DNA of 64,000 nt from Thiocystis violascens DSM 198. Lineage in GTDB: Bacteria; Pseudomonadota; Gammaproteobacteria; Chromatiales; Chromatiaceae. The notes beneath the pieces are model-generated. The model saw only the letters and a program-made list of their open reading frames with translations, was not told the origin of the DNA and searched no databases. Positions 25,876-34,684 of the stretch are shown here, piece by piece. The first letter of the stretch is position 1. Every line of letters begins with the position of its first letter. The stretch is from assembly GCF_000227745.2 (NCBI RefSeq), contig NC_018012.1, positions 2,588,501 through 2,652,500 on the forward strand, in the 5' to 3' direction. The position numbers and the translations under genes were made by a program.

Positions 25876-25885
25876 CCCAGGCCGC

Positions 25886-26800
25886 ATGAGCCACGATCAG
25901 AACTTCAAGAATCTGATCCTCGACTACCCGCGCGAGGCGATCGCCTTCTTTGCCGCCAGCGAAGCCGCCGTGTTGGATCAATCGGTGCGCATCCTGCCCA
26001 TCCGTCAGGAACAGTTGAAGGAACGACTCGGCGAGCGGTTTCGCGAACTTGACGTGCCCCTGCTGGCGGAGTGGCCGGACGGGCGGCGCGCGGCGCTCCT
26101 GTTCGTGCTGGAGGAAGAGACTGAACCGCGCCGTTTCTCCATCCACCGACTGGCGCATTATTGTCTGGATCTAGCCGAACTCTTGAACACCGACCGCATC
26201 GTTCCGGTCGTCATTTTCCTGCATGCGGGCACCTTCGCGACGGAGTTACGGCTCGGTGGCGAAGCCCAGACCTATCTGAACTTTCAGTATCTGGCTTGCC
26301 CGCTGTTCCAGACTCCGGCGTCCGAGTATTACGAGAGTCCGAATCTGGTCGCGCGGTTGAATCTACCGAATATGGCCTATGCGCCAGCCGACAAGGTTGA
26401 CGTCTACGCCCATGCCGTGCGCGGTCTGCTGACGCTTGAACCCGACCTGGAGCGTCAGATCAAATATCTCGATTTCATCGACATCTATGCGCATCTCGAT
26501 GAAAATGAACAGGTCATTTATCAACAACGCTACGCGCACGAGGCCGACACCATGAGCGGATTCGCGGAGAGATTCATCCAGCAAGGCGTTCAACAGGGCG
26601 TTCAACAGGGCGTTCAACAGGGTATCCAACAAGGCGTCCAACAAGGAGAAGCGCGCCTGTTGCGCAGGTTATTAGCCAGCCGCTTTGGGAAACTCCCGGA
26701 AGAAACCCTCAGGGCGATTGAGGTTGCCGATCCCGACACGCTGCTGCAATGGTCGGATCGGGTTTTGACCGCCCGCACCCTGGAAGACGTCCTGCATTGA
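25886..26800 (+). CDS. Rpn/DUF4351-type protein with Gln-Gly-Val repeats (putative PD-(D/E)XK nuclease family)
   Basis: From the ATG at 25886 the protein is 304 aa. The N-terminal part (NFKNLILDYPREAIAFFAAS, LLFVLEEETEPRRFSIHRLA) fits the Rpn-like transposase/nuclease superfamily, with candidate catalytic acids around VLEEE. Residues 232-255 are six 4-residue repeats QQG(V/I), and the C-terminus (LLRRLLASRFGKLPEETLRA) resembles DUF4351. Some Rpn proteins promote recombination and carry out DNA nicking; family activity for this one is inferred. It starts 10 bases after iorB. A role in aryl-acid metabolism is not obvious. Confidence 0.65.
   Translation: MSHDQNFKNLILDYPREAIAFFAASEAAVLDQSVRILPIRQEQLKERLGERFRELDVPLLAEWPDGRRAALLFVLEEETEPRRFSIHRLAHYCLDLAELLNTDRIVPVVIFLHAGTFATELRLGGEAQTYLNFQYLACPLFQTPASEYYESPNLVARLNLPNMAYAPADKVDVYAHAVRGLLTLEPDLERQIKYLDFIDIYAHLDENEQVIYQQRYAHEADTMSGFAERFIQQGVQQGVQQGVQQGIQQGVQQGEARLLRRLLASRFGKLPEETLRAIEVADPDTLLQWSDRVLTARTLEDVLH
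26579..26650 (+). repeat. Six tandem 12-bp coding repeats
   Basis: CARCARGGYRTY-type units encode QQGV QQGV QQGV QQGI QQGV QQGE. Three central copies are nearly identical at the DNA level, so copy number can change by slippage without shifting the frame. Confidence 0.9.
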
Positions 26801-26878
26801 GCGCAACACTGGGCCATGATTCACAAGCGCCCTGCCCATCGGCGGCCTGAAAACTGACAACTCGATCATGAGGACAGC

Positions 26879-28219
26879 ATGCTGACTGAGCTTTGGAACG
26901 ACGCCGAAGGCGGTTTCCACCCCGCCAGCGCCCCGGATTTCCTGCCCGCGACGGCGCTTAAACAGGTCCAACTGCGCCGGCTGCGCGCGGTCGTGGCGCG
27001 TGCCTACAAGAATGTCGCGCTGTTCCGCACGCGCATGGAGGAACGCAGCCTGACGCCGGACGCGATTCACAGCCTCGCGGACATCCAACATTTACCCTTC
27101 ACGATCAAGACCGATCTGCGTGACACCTATCCTTTCGGGCTGTTCGCCAGCCCCATGAGCGACGTGGTCCGCCTGCATGCCTCCTCCGGCACCACCGGCA
27201 AACCGATCGTGGTCGCCTACACGCGTGAGGATATCGACGTCTGGGCCGAAGTCATGGCGCGCACCTTCGCCGCCTGCGGGCTGCATCGCGGGGACATCCT
27301 GCAGAACGCCTTCGGCTACGGACTCTTCACCGGCGGACTCGGCGCGCACTATGGCGGCGAGGCGCTGGGCGCGACCGTGATCCCGATCTCCGGGGGCAAC
27401 ACCGACCGTCAGATCATGCTGATTCGCGACTTTGGCGTCTCGGCGCTCTGCTGCACGCCAAGCTATTTCACCCACATGATCGAGCGCGCTCGCGAACTGG
27501 GCGTCGATCTGCATGACCTGCCGCTGCGGGTCGGCATCTTCGGCGCCGAGCCTTGGACCGACGGCATGCGCCGGCACATCGAGACCGAGGCCGGGATCAA
27601 GGCGTATGACATCTATGGTCTCTCCGAGATCATCGGTCCCGGCGTCGCCAGCGAGTGTTCAGCGCAGGAGGGGCTGCATGTCTTCGAGGATCATTTTTAT
27701 CCCGAGATCATCGATCCCGAAACCGGCGAGGCGCTGCCCGACGGCCAGGAAGGCGAGCTGGTGCTCACCACCCTGAGCAAGAAGGCAATGCCGATGATCC
27801 GCTATCGCACCCGCGACATCACCTCGCTGATCACTGAGCCTTGTACTTGCGGACGCACGCTGAGACGCATGCGCCGCATCGGTCGGCGTTCGGACGATAT
27901 GTTCATCATCCGCGGGGTCAACGTCTTTCCGTCGCAGGTGGAAGCGGCCCTGCTCGCGGTCGAGGGGACGCTGCCGCACTATCAGATCATCCTCACCCGC
28001 GATCAGGGGCTAGACCGCATGGCGGTCGAGGTCGAGGTCACGCCCGAGGTCTTCAGCGACCGGATCGGCGCGCTGGAAAACGTGCGCACCCGTCTGGCCC
28101 AGGCCATTGAGCATATCCTTGGCATCCGCGTCGAATTGCGATTGGTGGAGCCGCGCAGTATCGCCCGCAGCGAGGGGAAGGCGAAGCGGGTGATCGATCG
28201 GCGGAACGATACCGTCTGA
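26879..28219 (+). CDS. paaK: Phenylacetate-CoA ligase
   Basis: AMP-forming ligase that activates arylacetates with CoA and ATP, or works in reverse with IorAB products. The P-loop is HASSGTTGKPIVVAYT (about residue 100). Other motifs are YGLSEIIGPGVASECSAQEG, the adenylate-binding YRTRDITSL, a zinc-type CTCGRTL, and RSDDMFIIRGVNVFPSQVE in the C-terminal domain. The length, 446 aa, is normal. The ATG at 26879 has GAGGACAGC upstream. It is followed by an ACT-domain gene and a second PaaK paralogue. Confidence 0.93.
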   Translation: MLTELWNDAEGGFHPASAPDFLPATALKQVQLRRLRAVVARAYKNVALFRTRMEERSLTPDAIHSLADIQHLPFTIKTDLRDTYPFGLFASPMSDVVRLHASSGTTGKPIVVAYTREDIDVWAEVMARTFAACGLHRGDILQNAFGYGLFTGGLGAHYGGEALGATVIPISGGNTDRQIMLIRDFGVSALCCTPSYFTHMIERARELGVDLHDLPLRVGIFGAEPWTDGMRRHIETEAGIKAYDIYGLSEIIGPGVASECSAQEGLHVFEDHFYPEIIDPETGEALPDGQEGELVLTTLSKKAMPMIRYRTRDITSLITEPCTCGRTLRRMRRIGRRSDDMFIIRGVNVFPSQVEAALLAVEGTLPHYQIILTRDQGLDRMAVEVEVTPEVFSDRIGALENVRTRLAQAIEHILGIRVELRLVEPRSIARSEGKAKRVIDRRNDTV

Positions 28220-28315
28220 TCGCGGGGCGTCATGAATCCAAGCAAAGTCGAGCGAGACCATCTTGTCGTCCTCGCCGAATCGGCGATCAACGTGCTTTAA
28301 CGGGAACTCAAGACC

Positions 28316-28756
28316 ATGAAACTCCAGCAACTCTCGCTCTTCCTCGAAAATCGTCCCGGTCGGCTCGATGCACCGCTGGAGGCCATCGCCGCCGAGGGAA
28401 TCAACATCCTGACGCTCTCGCTGGCCGATACCGCGCAGTTCGGCATCCTGCGTCTGATCGTGCGCGAATGGGATAAGGCCAAGCGCGTTCTGGAACAGGC
28501 GGGCTGGGTGGTGAATCTGACCGAGGTGGTAGCGGTCGATGTCCTGGACCGGCCCGGCGGACTGGCGGCGGTGCTCAAAATCCTCGATGGGGCTGGACTC
28601 AATATCGAGTATATGTACGCCTACTCGCTGCGACGTGGCGATAAGGCCATCCTCATCTTCCGTTTCGAGGATCCGGACCGGGCCATTCAGGTGCTGCTCG
28701 ACCAGGGGCTGCATGTCGTCGATGGCGATGAGTTGATGAGCTTCGCCGCCGCCTAA
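28316..28756 (+). CDS. Tandem ACT-domain protein
   Basis: A 146-residue cytoplasmic protein with two ACT domains: residues 1-68 (LQQLSLFLENRPGRLDAPLE) and 70-142 (VDVLDRPGGLAAVLKILDGA). ACT domains bind amino acids or related ligands and regulate metabolic enzymes. Stand-alone ACT genes next to paaK and iorAB are known in several bacteria and archaea, and it probably senses an aromatic amino acid or aryl acid. No catalytic domain is attached. Confidence 0.9.
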   Translation: MKLQQLSLFLENRPGRLDAPLEAIAAEGINILTLSLADTAQFGILRLIVREWDKAKRVLEQAGWVVNLTEVVAVDVLDRPGGLAAVLKILDGAGLNIEYMYAYSLRRGDKAILIFRFEDPDRAIQVLLDQGLHVVDGDELMSFAAA

Positions 28757-28835
28757 ACCGCGCACCGAATGAAGCGCGTCATTGCAAGCGCCCGACGGGC
28801 GGCTGTCTGCCGCCGTCGGAGCGGACGCGGTTTCC

Positions 28836-30215
28836 ATGAAACACGAATCACGACCCTGGATCATGCCCGTACCCAACCCTAGCCCCGACTGGTCGAACGA
28901 ATACCCCATCTGGAACCCGACGGCGGAAACCCTGCCGCGCGCCGAACGCGAGGCGCTGCAACTCGAACGCCTGCGCGCGTTGGTGGGTCGGGTCGCCCGC
29001 GTGCCCTTCTACCGCGATCTGTTCGCCCACCGCGAGATCGGACCGCACAGCATCCGTTCGCTGGCCGACCTTCGGCGGTTGCCCTTCACGACCAAGGACG
29101 ACATGCGCCGTCAGCATCCGCTCGGCTTTCTCGCCGTGCCGCGTCGGGATCTGGCGCGTATTCACGGTTCGTCCGGCACCACCGGCAAGCCGACCTTCGT
29201 CGCCTACACCGCCGGGGATCTGCGCATCTGGTCCGAACTGTGCGCGCGGTTTCTGGTGGCCGGCGGACTGCGGCCCGAACACACGACTCAGGTCGCCTTC
29301 GGCTACGGGCTCTTCACCGGCGGCTTCGGGTTGCACTATGGGATCGAACGGGTCGGCGCGACCGTGATCCCGGCGGCGGCCGGCAACACCCGGCGTCAAA
29401 TCGAGATCATGCGCGACCTGGACCCGGAGGTGCTGATCTGCACCCCGAGTTACGCCCTGACCATCGCCGACGCGGCGCGCGAACTCGGCATGGACCCGCG
29501 CGCCCTGCCGATCCGTTTCGGACACTTCGGCGGCGAGCCCTGGACCGAGGACATGCGTCGCGAGATCGAGGATCAGCTCGACATCGCCGCCTTCAACAAT
29601 TACGGACTGTCGGAGGTCATCGGGCCTGGGGTGAGCGGCGAATGCGTGGCGCGCACCGGGATGCATCTCCAGGAAGATCACTTTCTCGTCGAATGCCTGG
29701 ATCCGGAGACCCTGGAACCGGTCCCCGAGGGCGAACCCGGCGAGTTGGTCATCACCACCCTGACCCGCGAGGCAATGCCGATGATCCGCTACCGAACGCG
29801 CGACATCGCACGACTGTACCGCGAACCCTGTCCCTGTGGACGCACCACCACCCGCATGAGCCGGGTCGCCGGACGCACCGACGACATGCTGATCATCCGC
29901 GGCGTCAACGTTTTCCCATCGCAGATCGAGGAAGCCCTACTGCGGGTGGAGGGAACGACGCCCCATTATTTGATCGAGGTCAGCCGTCCGGGTACGCTGG
30001 ACGAGGTTCGCGTCAAGGTCGAAATCCATCCGGAAATCTTCTCCGACCGCATGGATCGCATGCAAGCCGTGTGCGAGCGCATCAGCCGCGAGATTCAAAC
30101 CGTCGCCGGCATCCGCGCCCATGTCGATCTGGTCGAACCGCGCAGTATCGAACGCTTCGTCGGCAAGGCCCGGCGGGTTCTCGATACGCGCGGCCTGAAC
30201 GAGCGGGAATCCTGA
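28836..30215 (+). CDS. paaK: Second phenylacetate-CoA ligase paralogue
   Basis: Paralogue of the 26879-28219 gene, same architecture: GSSGTTGKPTFVAYT (P-loop), NNYGLSEVIGPGVSGECV, YRTRDIARLYREPCPCGRTT, TDDMLIIRGVNVFPSQIEEA. Divergence between the two suggests different aryl acids, for example phenylacetate versus indoleacetate; that is inference. Start choice is weak: ATG 28836 gives 459 aa and ATG 28863 gives 450 aa. It is about 80 bases after the ACT gene, probably in the same operon. Confidence 0.9.
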   Translation: MKHESRPWIMPVPNPSPDWSNEYPIWNPTAETLPRAEREALQLERLRALVGRVARVPFYRDLFAHREIGPHSIRSLADLRRLPFTTKDDMRRQHPLGFLAVPRRDLARIHGSSGTTGKPTFVAYTAGDLRIWSELCARFLVAGGLRPEHTTQVAFGYGLFTGGFGLHYGIERVGATVIPAAAGNTRRQIEIMRDLDPEVLICTPSYALTIADAARELGMDPRALPIRFGHFGGEPWTEDMRREIEDQLDIAAFNNYGLSEVIGPGVSGECVARTGMHLQEDHFLVECLDPETLEPVPEGEPGELVITTLTREAMPMIRYRTRDIARLYREPCPCGRTTTRMSRVAGRTDDMLIIRGVNVFPSQIEEALLRVEGTTPHYLIEVSRPGTLDEVRVKVEIHPEIFSDRMDRMQAVCERISREIQTVAGIRAHVDLVEPRSIERFVGKARRVLDTRGLNERES

Positions 30216-30250
30216 CTCGTCACTCTTCACCACACTCACGAGGAATCACC

Positions 30251-31063
30251 ATGACCACCCGCTTTTCTGGCGCTGCGAACGCGCATTCGCTCATTCGAGG
30301 CATGCGGTTGACCCTAGCGGTCCTGCTCGCCTCACTCCTGAACCTGTCCGCTGTCCTTGCCAGCGACGAGGGTATCTATCTTGAGACGCTCAATCGCAGC
30401 ACCGGACTGATGGGCGAGGCGCCCCAGGAGGAATTAAGCAAGACCTACCTGGCCCACGACAAGATGAAAGTGGCCAGTTCAGAGGCCGAAGGGACCGACA
30501 TGATTCTGGATCCGGCGACCGGCACCATGACCTTCATCAATCATGCCGCCAAGCAGTATTACACAATCAATATCGCCAGCGTGAAGGAAGGCATGTCCCA
30601 GCCGGGCATGGAGCAGATGCGCGCCATGGTCGCGGAAACCAAAATCACGGTTCAGGACACCGGAGAAAGCCAGAAAATTGGCGATTGGAACTGTCGGAAA
30701 TATCTGGTTTCCAAGACCGGCATGATGGGAATCGAGCAAGAGGTCTGGGCGACCGAGGAGGTCGATTTCGACGTGAACCGTTTCACCGAGATGATGAGCC
30801 TGTCGGGCCCGGACGGACTGCTGGCGAACTCGCCCGAGGGCGCCGCCCAACAGGCCGAGATGGCGAAGATCAAGGGCTATCCCATCCTGACCAAGACCAA
30901 GATGCAGATGATGGGTTCGTCGATGGAATCCGAAAGTGAGGTCAAGGTCATCCGCAAGGAGGCCATGCCGGCCTCTCTGTTCGACATTCCCGAAGGCTAT
31001 ACCGAGCGGGAGATGGGCAAGGGAATGGGCGCGGCAATGCCCGGACCCGCCGCGCATCCTTAA
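30251..31063 (+). CDS. Exported DUF4412-type protein
   Basis: A 270-residue protein with a signal peptide (LTLAVLLASLLNLSAVLASD, residues 19-38). The body resembles DUF4412: stretches YYTINIASVKEGM, GDWNCRKYLVSKTGMMGIEQ and IKGYPILTKTKMQMMGSSME, with a C-terminal ASLFDIPEGY. It is Met-rich. Function unknown, probably periplasmic. AGGAATCACC precedes the ATG at 30251. It is 35 bases downstream of the second paaK and may be read through from that operon. Confidence 0.75.
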   Translation: MTTRFSGAANAHSLIRGMRLTLAVLLASLLNLSAVLASDEGIYLETLNRSTGLMGEAPQEELSKTYLAHDKMKVASSEAEGTDMILDPATGTMTFINHAAKQYYTINIASVKEGMSQPGMEQMRAMVAETKITVQDTGESQKIGDWNCRKYLVSKTGMMGIEQEVWATEEVDFDVNRFTEMMSLSGPDGLLANSPEGAAQQAEMAKIKGYPILTKTKMQMMGSSMESESEVKVIRKEAMPASLFDIPEGYTEREMGKGMGAAMPGPAAHP

Positions 31064-31080
31064 TCCTGAAAAAGCAGTTA

Positions 31081-31112
31081 GCCGCCAGCCGCCAGCCGCC
31101 AGCCGCCAGCCG
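31081..31112. repeat. Heptanucleotide tandem repeat (GCCGCCA, four copies)
   Basis: A short microsatellite between the convergent DUF4412 and acyl-CoA ligase genes. Nothing else gene-like lies in 31064-31241; the sequence CTGGAGGCTGGAAGCTGACA near 31213 is a related low-complexity patch. Confidence 0.85.
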
Positions 31113-31241
31113 TTGTTTTATCGAAGTTTTCGCTGATAGATGCCTTCCCCTGATGGGTGAGACCTGACAAGCGAGGCGCGATGGCCAAATGTCTGACTCA
31201 AAAAAGCTGACCGCTGGAGGCTGGAAGCTGACAGCTCTTTG

Positions 31242-32627
31242 TTAGATAAGTCCCTGGCACGCGATAGATTCAAGTTGCAGCCGATCGTATTTGCCCGAGG
31301 GAAGCAGCGGCAGCCGCGCCAGCCGACGAAACTCCCGAGGGCGTTCGGGACCGGATAACCGTCGAACGCACCAGTTTTCAAGACTGGATTCGTCGATCTC
31401 GCCGCGATAGAGCGCGACCAACCGATGCCCCCAGATATCGTCATCCAGACCCACGACGACGACTTCCCTGATCCCCGCCGCCTCGTGCAGCACCGCTTCG
31501 ACGCGGGCCAGCGAGACATTGTTGCCGCCGATCACCCGAAGATCGTCCGCGCGGCCCAGCACCTTCAATTGACCATCGTCGGCCAGGCAGGCGAGATCGG
31601 CGGTCTCGAACCACCCATCCTCCAGACCCTGCCCCGGATCGCGGCTCGGGTTCGCATAGCCGGCCATCACCATGGCCCCGTAAATCCGTAGACGCGCGGG
31701 TCGCGACGCGCAACCGGGCGCCGCGACCTGAATCCCAGGCAGCAACCTGCCCACCAGCCCGGACTCCGGCGCCGTACCGGTCAAACGCTCGGTCGTGGCG
31801 ATCTGGGTCGCGGTCTCGGTCATGCCATAGGTGAGATGGATCGGCCAGCCCGCGTCCAGCGCGCGCTGGACCAGGGAACGACTGGTCGCCTGGCCTCCCA
31901 CCAGAAGTACGCGCAGATGGGGCGGCGGGGTCGGGTCGAGATCCAGCAGACGCGCCAGCATCGGCGGGACCAGCGAGAGATGGGTGACGGGGCGCGCGCG
32001 TAGATCGGCCATCACCGCTGGTGCCGCGAATCCCTCATGCAGCAACAGGGTCGCGCCAGCCAGCGCGCAGCGATAGCCGATGGAGATGCCGCCGACATGA
32101 CTCAGGCGCAAACAGGTCAGCCAGAGATCGCCCGGCGCCAGACCCAGTCGCGCGTTGACCGCCAGCGCCGAGGCGAGAAGATTGTCGGCGGTCAGCATCG
32201 CGACCTTGGGCGATCCGCTGCTCCCGCTAGTCTTGATCAGGAGCGCGATGGCATCAGCCGCATCGCCCGTTCTAGCCGTGCCGCAACCGGTCGGAAACAG
32301 TCGCTCCGAGTCCGGATGCCAGCGCCACTCGGCCCCAGTCATGCCGGCGAGTGTCCGCCATTCGGTCTCGGCGGTTCCGGTCCGATAGGGAAAGAGCGCG
32401 GCCCCGATGCGGGCAAGCGCGAGTTGCATCAGGAGCAGATCCAGACCCGGCGAGTCGGGCGCCAGCACCGCTTGATTCGCGCCCAAGCCTTGGGCCCGCA
32501 GCGTGTCGACGCGACGCGCCAGACGCAGGGAGCGTTCGTGATTGTCCCAGACGTCGGCACCCCGGAGGAACGCGATCCCAGGCCTGGAACGCCAGGGCGC
32601 ATCCGTGAAGTCAGGAACGGCGATCAT
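31242..32627 (-). CDS. AMP-binding acyl-CoA ligase (MenE/OSB-CoA ligase-like)
   Basis: Adenylate-forming enzyme of 461 aa from ATG 32627. Motifs: P-loop LLIKTSGSSGSPKVAMLT, GMTETATQIATTE, the hinge aspartate in DGWFETADLACLADDG, RADDLRVIGGNNVSLARVE, and the catalytic lysine in LPSGKYDRL. Compact length and the way the N-terminus begins directly with the binding fold resemble o-succinylbenzoate-CoA ligase. It is 89 bases downstream of bchJ on the same strand. A quinone-biosynthesis or pigment-acyl role is possible, but the substrate cannot be read from the sequence. Confidence 0.8.
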   Translation of the reverse strand: MIAVPDFTDAPWRSRPGIAFLRGADVWDNHERSLRLARRVDTLRAQGLGANQAVLAPDSPGLDLLLMQLALARIGAALFPYRTGTAETEWRTLAGMTGAEWRWHPDSERLFPTGCGTARTGDAADAIALLIKTSGSSGSPKVAMLTADNLLASALAVNARLGLAPGDLWLTCLRLSHVGGISIGYRCALAGATLLLHEGFAAPAVMADLRARPVTHLSLVPPMLARLLDLDPTPPPHLRVLLVGGQATSRSLVQRALDAGWPIHLTYGMTETATQIATTERLTGTAPESGLVGRLLPGIQVAAPGCASRPARLRIYGAMVMAGYANPSRDPGQGLEDGWFETADLACLADDGQLKVLGRADDLRVIGGNNVSLARVEAVLHEAAGIREVVVVGLDDDIWGHRLVALYRGEIDESSLENWCVRRLSGPERPREFRRLARLPLLPSGKYDRLQLESIACQGLI

Positions 32628-32716
32628 GCGAGGCGACAATCCGTGCTGATATTCAGATGAAGGTGGACACGGTTTGGATTGCCCGCCACCAGCCCAGCCA
32701 GTCCGAGGACACTCGG

Positions 32717-33313
32717 CTACCAGCGGACCTCGAAGACGCAACGCGGCGCGCCATTGGCTTCACAGGCGATTTCAGTGACGACGGATTCGCGCTGGACTAA
32801 ACGGCGAAACAGCCGCTCGAAGGTTCCGGCATAAAAGTCGCAGAGTGGCTCGGCGGCCGTGGCGCCACGGCACATCGGCGAATTGGCGATCAGGAGCTTG
32901 GGCGGATAGGACGGGTCGGCATCGAAGACACCGGTTCCGACAAAGGTCCAGGAATTACCGCGAATCGCCTTGATGAGGGTTCGGCAGGCCAGGCTGGGCG
33001 GCAGGATGGAGAGCAGCCGCTGGGCGGGCCGGGGAATGCGGTTGGCCAGCAGATAATCGCCGGTACGCAGCCCGGCATCCCGGGAGACCGAACGCGCGGC
33101 GGGAATCCCAAGTTGGACGCGCAGCGCGCCCTGCAGGGCGACCACTTCCTGTTCGTCGACCATCTCGGTCGGCATGGCCTGAAGATAGCGGTCGAGTCCG
33201 GCCAGATGAAAGAGATCCGTCACGGCCTGCCGACCCTGAGAGGCTTCCAATGACTCGGCAATGCGAATGATGGCGTTGGGACCGATGCGTCCCCGATGCA
33301 CTGTTTCGTTCAC
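32717..33313 (-). CDS. bchJ: Bacteriochlorophyll 4-vinyl reductase-related protein BchJ (V4R domain)
   Basis: A 198-residue protein with the V4R fold (GRIGPNAIIRIAESLEASQG at the start; AVTDLFHLAGLDRYLQAMP; NSPMCRGATAAEPLCDFYAG; CEANGAPRCVFEV with clustered Cys). BchJ was first assigned as the 8-vinyl/4-vinyl reductase, but later work points to a substrate-delivery or accessory role. The GTG at 33313 overlaps the hemN stop as GTGA, which is why I prefer it to upstream GTGs at 33334 and 33376. Cotranscribed with hemN and bchE. Confidence 0.88.
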   Translation of the reverse strand: MNETVHRGRIGPNAIIRIAESLEASQGRQAVTDLFHLAGLDRYLQAMPTEMVDEQEVVALQGALRVQLGIPAARSVSRDAGLRTGDYLLANRIPRPAQRLLSILPPSLACRTLIKAIRGNSWTFVGTGVFDADPSYPPKLLIANSPMCRGATAAEPLCDFYAGTFERLFRRLVQRESVVTEIACEANGAPRCVFEVRW

Positions 33314-34671
33314 GTCGGCAACCTGAAACGCCACTGACAACTCCCCCAATCCAGAAAGGCATCCTGCTCGGCGCACAGACCGCGCAGCAGATAGCGGCCC
33401 TCCGGAGTGACTCGAATCCCGTCCGAGGACACCTCGACGAGACCATATCCGGCTTTGTCGCAGAGACGATCATAGTCCTGCTTCAGATCCACCGCCGTAC
33501 TGGCGGGCAGTTGCAGATTGCACATGAGATAAAGCACCGCCTCCCGCCGCCGCCGTTCGGCGTCGTTCAAGCGGTGCCCCCAGGCCACCGGAAACTGCCG
33601 AAGATCAAGATGGTTGTGCCAGCTCTTGAGATCCGACTCGTTTTGCACCAGCGCGCCGCCAATCTCGCCAATGGCGCTTGGCCCGAAGGCCAGAACCTGT
33701 TTCGCCGGCATCGTGGTGTAGCCGATCGCATTGCGGTGCAGACGGCCCTCGGTTTGGGCGTCGGCCAGTTCGTCGGTTTCGCGCACAAAGACATCCAGAC
33801 CGACCCAGCGATAGCCCGCATCGGTGAAGGCGTGGACGGCTTCATGAAAAAGGGCCAGTTTTTCTGCGGAACTGGGAAGATGGTCGGCGTTGATCGCGTG
33901 CTGATGCGGCCGCGCGGAGGGGTTATGCGAATAGCTGAAGCAGGCGACTCGATCCGGGCTCAGATCGAGAATCTGATCCAGGGTCGACCGAAAACCCGCC
34001 GGGGTTTGAAAGGGCAGGCCGTAGACCAGATCGAGGTTGATACTCTGAAATCCGGTTTCGCGCGCGGTCTGGAAGACATCCCGCACCATGCTGAGCGACT
34101 GCACCCGACCGATCGCGCGCTGCACGTCGGCGTTGAGGTCTTGCACGCCGAAGCTGATCCGGCGAAACCCCAGCCCGTAGAGCAGTTCCAATTGACCGGC
34201 CGAGGATCGCCGAGGATTGCACTCGATGGAGGTGCAGGCATTGGGGGCAATCGTGAAGTGACGCTCAACGATCTCCATCAAACGGGCCAATTGAGGCTCA
34301 TTGAGATGATTTGGCGTGCCCCCGCCCACATGCAATTGACTGATTTTTCGACCGCGACCGATAAGATCGGTCGCCATGGCCATCTCGCACTCGAGCGCGT
34401 CGAGATAGCGATCAACCTTCTCCAGGCTATGCGTGACCGTGGTATCGCAGGCGCAATAGAGACATCGCACATGACAGAAGGGGACATGCGCATAGACGGC
34501 AAGCTGTTCCTCCGGCCGTTGCCGGAGGTCGGTCAGCACTTCCCGATACTGCGCATCGCTGAAGGCGTTGTCTCCGACGAGATCCGACGCCGACAATGTG
34601 CACCCAAGTGGCGAATGGCCATACCGCTCAAGGAGTTCAAGCGGAAGACTGGAAGGTAGGGGAGGCGCCAT
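33310..34671 (-). CDS. hemN: Oxygen-independent coproporphyrinogen III oxidase
   Basis: Radical SAM enzyme converting coproporphyrinogen III to protoporphyrinogen IX without oxygen. The cluster motif is AHVPFCHVRCLYCACDTTVT, with Cys66, Cys70 and Cys73 plus the extra cysteine of HemN. SAM-binding GGGTPNHLN follows, then IECNPR and RISFGVQDLNADVQRAIGRV. The length of 453 aa and CxxxCxxCxC spacing fit HemN and not HemW. It sits 13 bases after bchE and overlaps bchJ, so porphyrin supply is coupled to pigment synthesis. Confidence 0.94.
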   Translation of the reverse strand: MAPPLPSSLPLELLERYGHSPLGCTLSASDLVGDNAFSDAQYREVLTDLRQRPEEQLAVYAHVPFCHVRCLYCACDTTVTHSLEKVDRYLDALECEMAMATDLIGRGRKISQLHVGGGTPNHLNEPQLARLMEIVERHFTIAPNACTSIECNPRRSSAGQLELLYGLGFRRISFGVQDLNADVQRAIGRVQSLSMVRDVFQTARETGFQSINLDLVYGLPFQTPAGFRSTLDQILDLSPDRVACFSYSHNPSARPHQHAINADHLPSSAEKLALFHEAVHAFTDAGYRWVGLDVFVRETDELADAQTEGRLHRNAIGYTTMPAKQVLAFGPSAIGEIGGALVQNESDLKSWHNHLDLRQFPVAWGHRLNDAERRRREAVLYLMCNLQLPASTAVDLKQDYDRLCDKAGYGLVEVSSDGIRVTPEGRYLLRGLCAEQDAFLDWGSCQWRFRLPT

Positions 34672-34684
34672 GGTCGAAACCCGC

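Noticed and set aside
29240..30250. Extended N-terminus for the DUF4412 gene
   Set aside because: The frame is open upstream through the second paaK, but the residues are shadow sequence; the ATG at 30251 with AGGAATCACC and a signal peptide is the real start.
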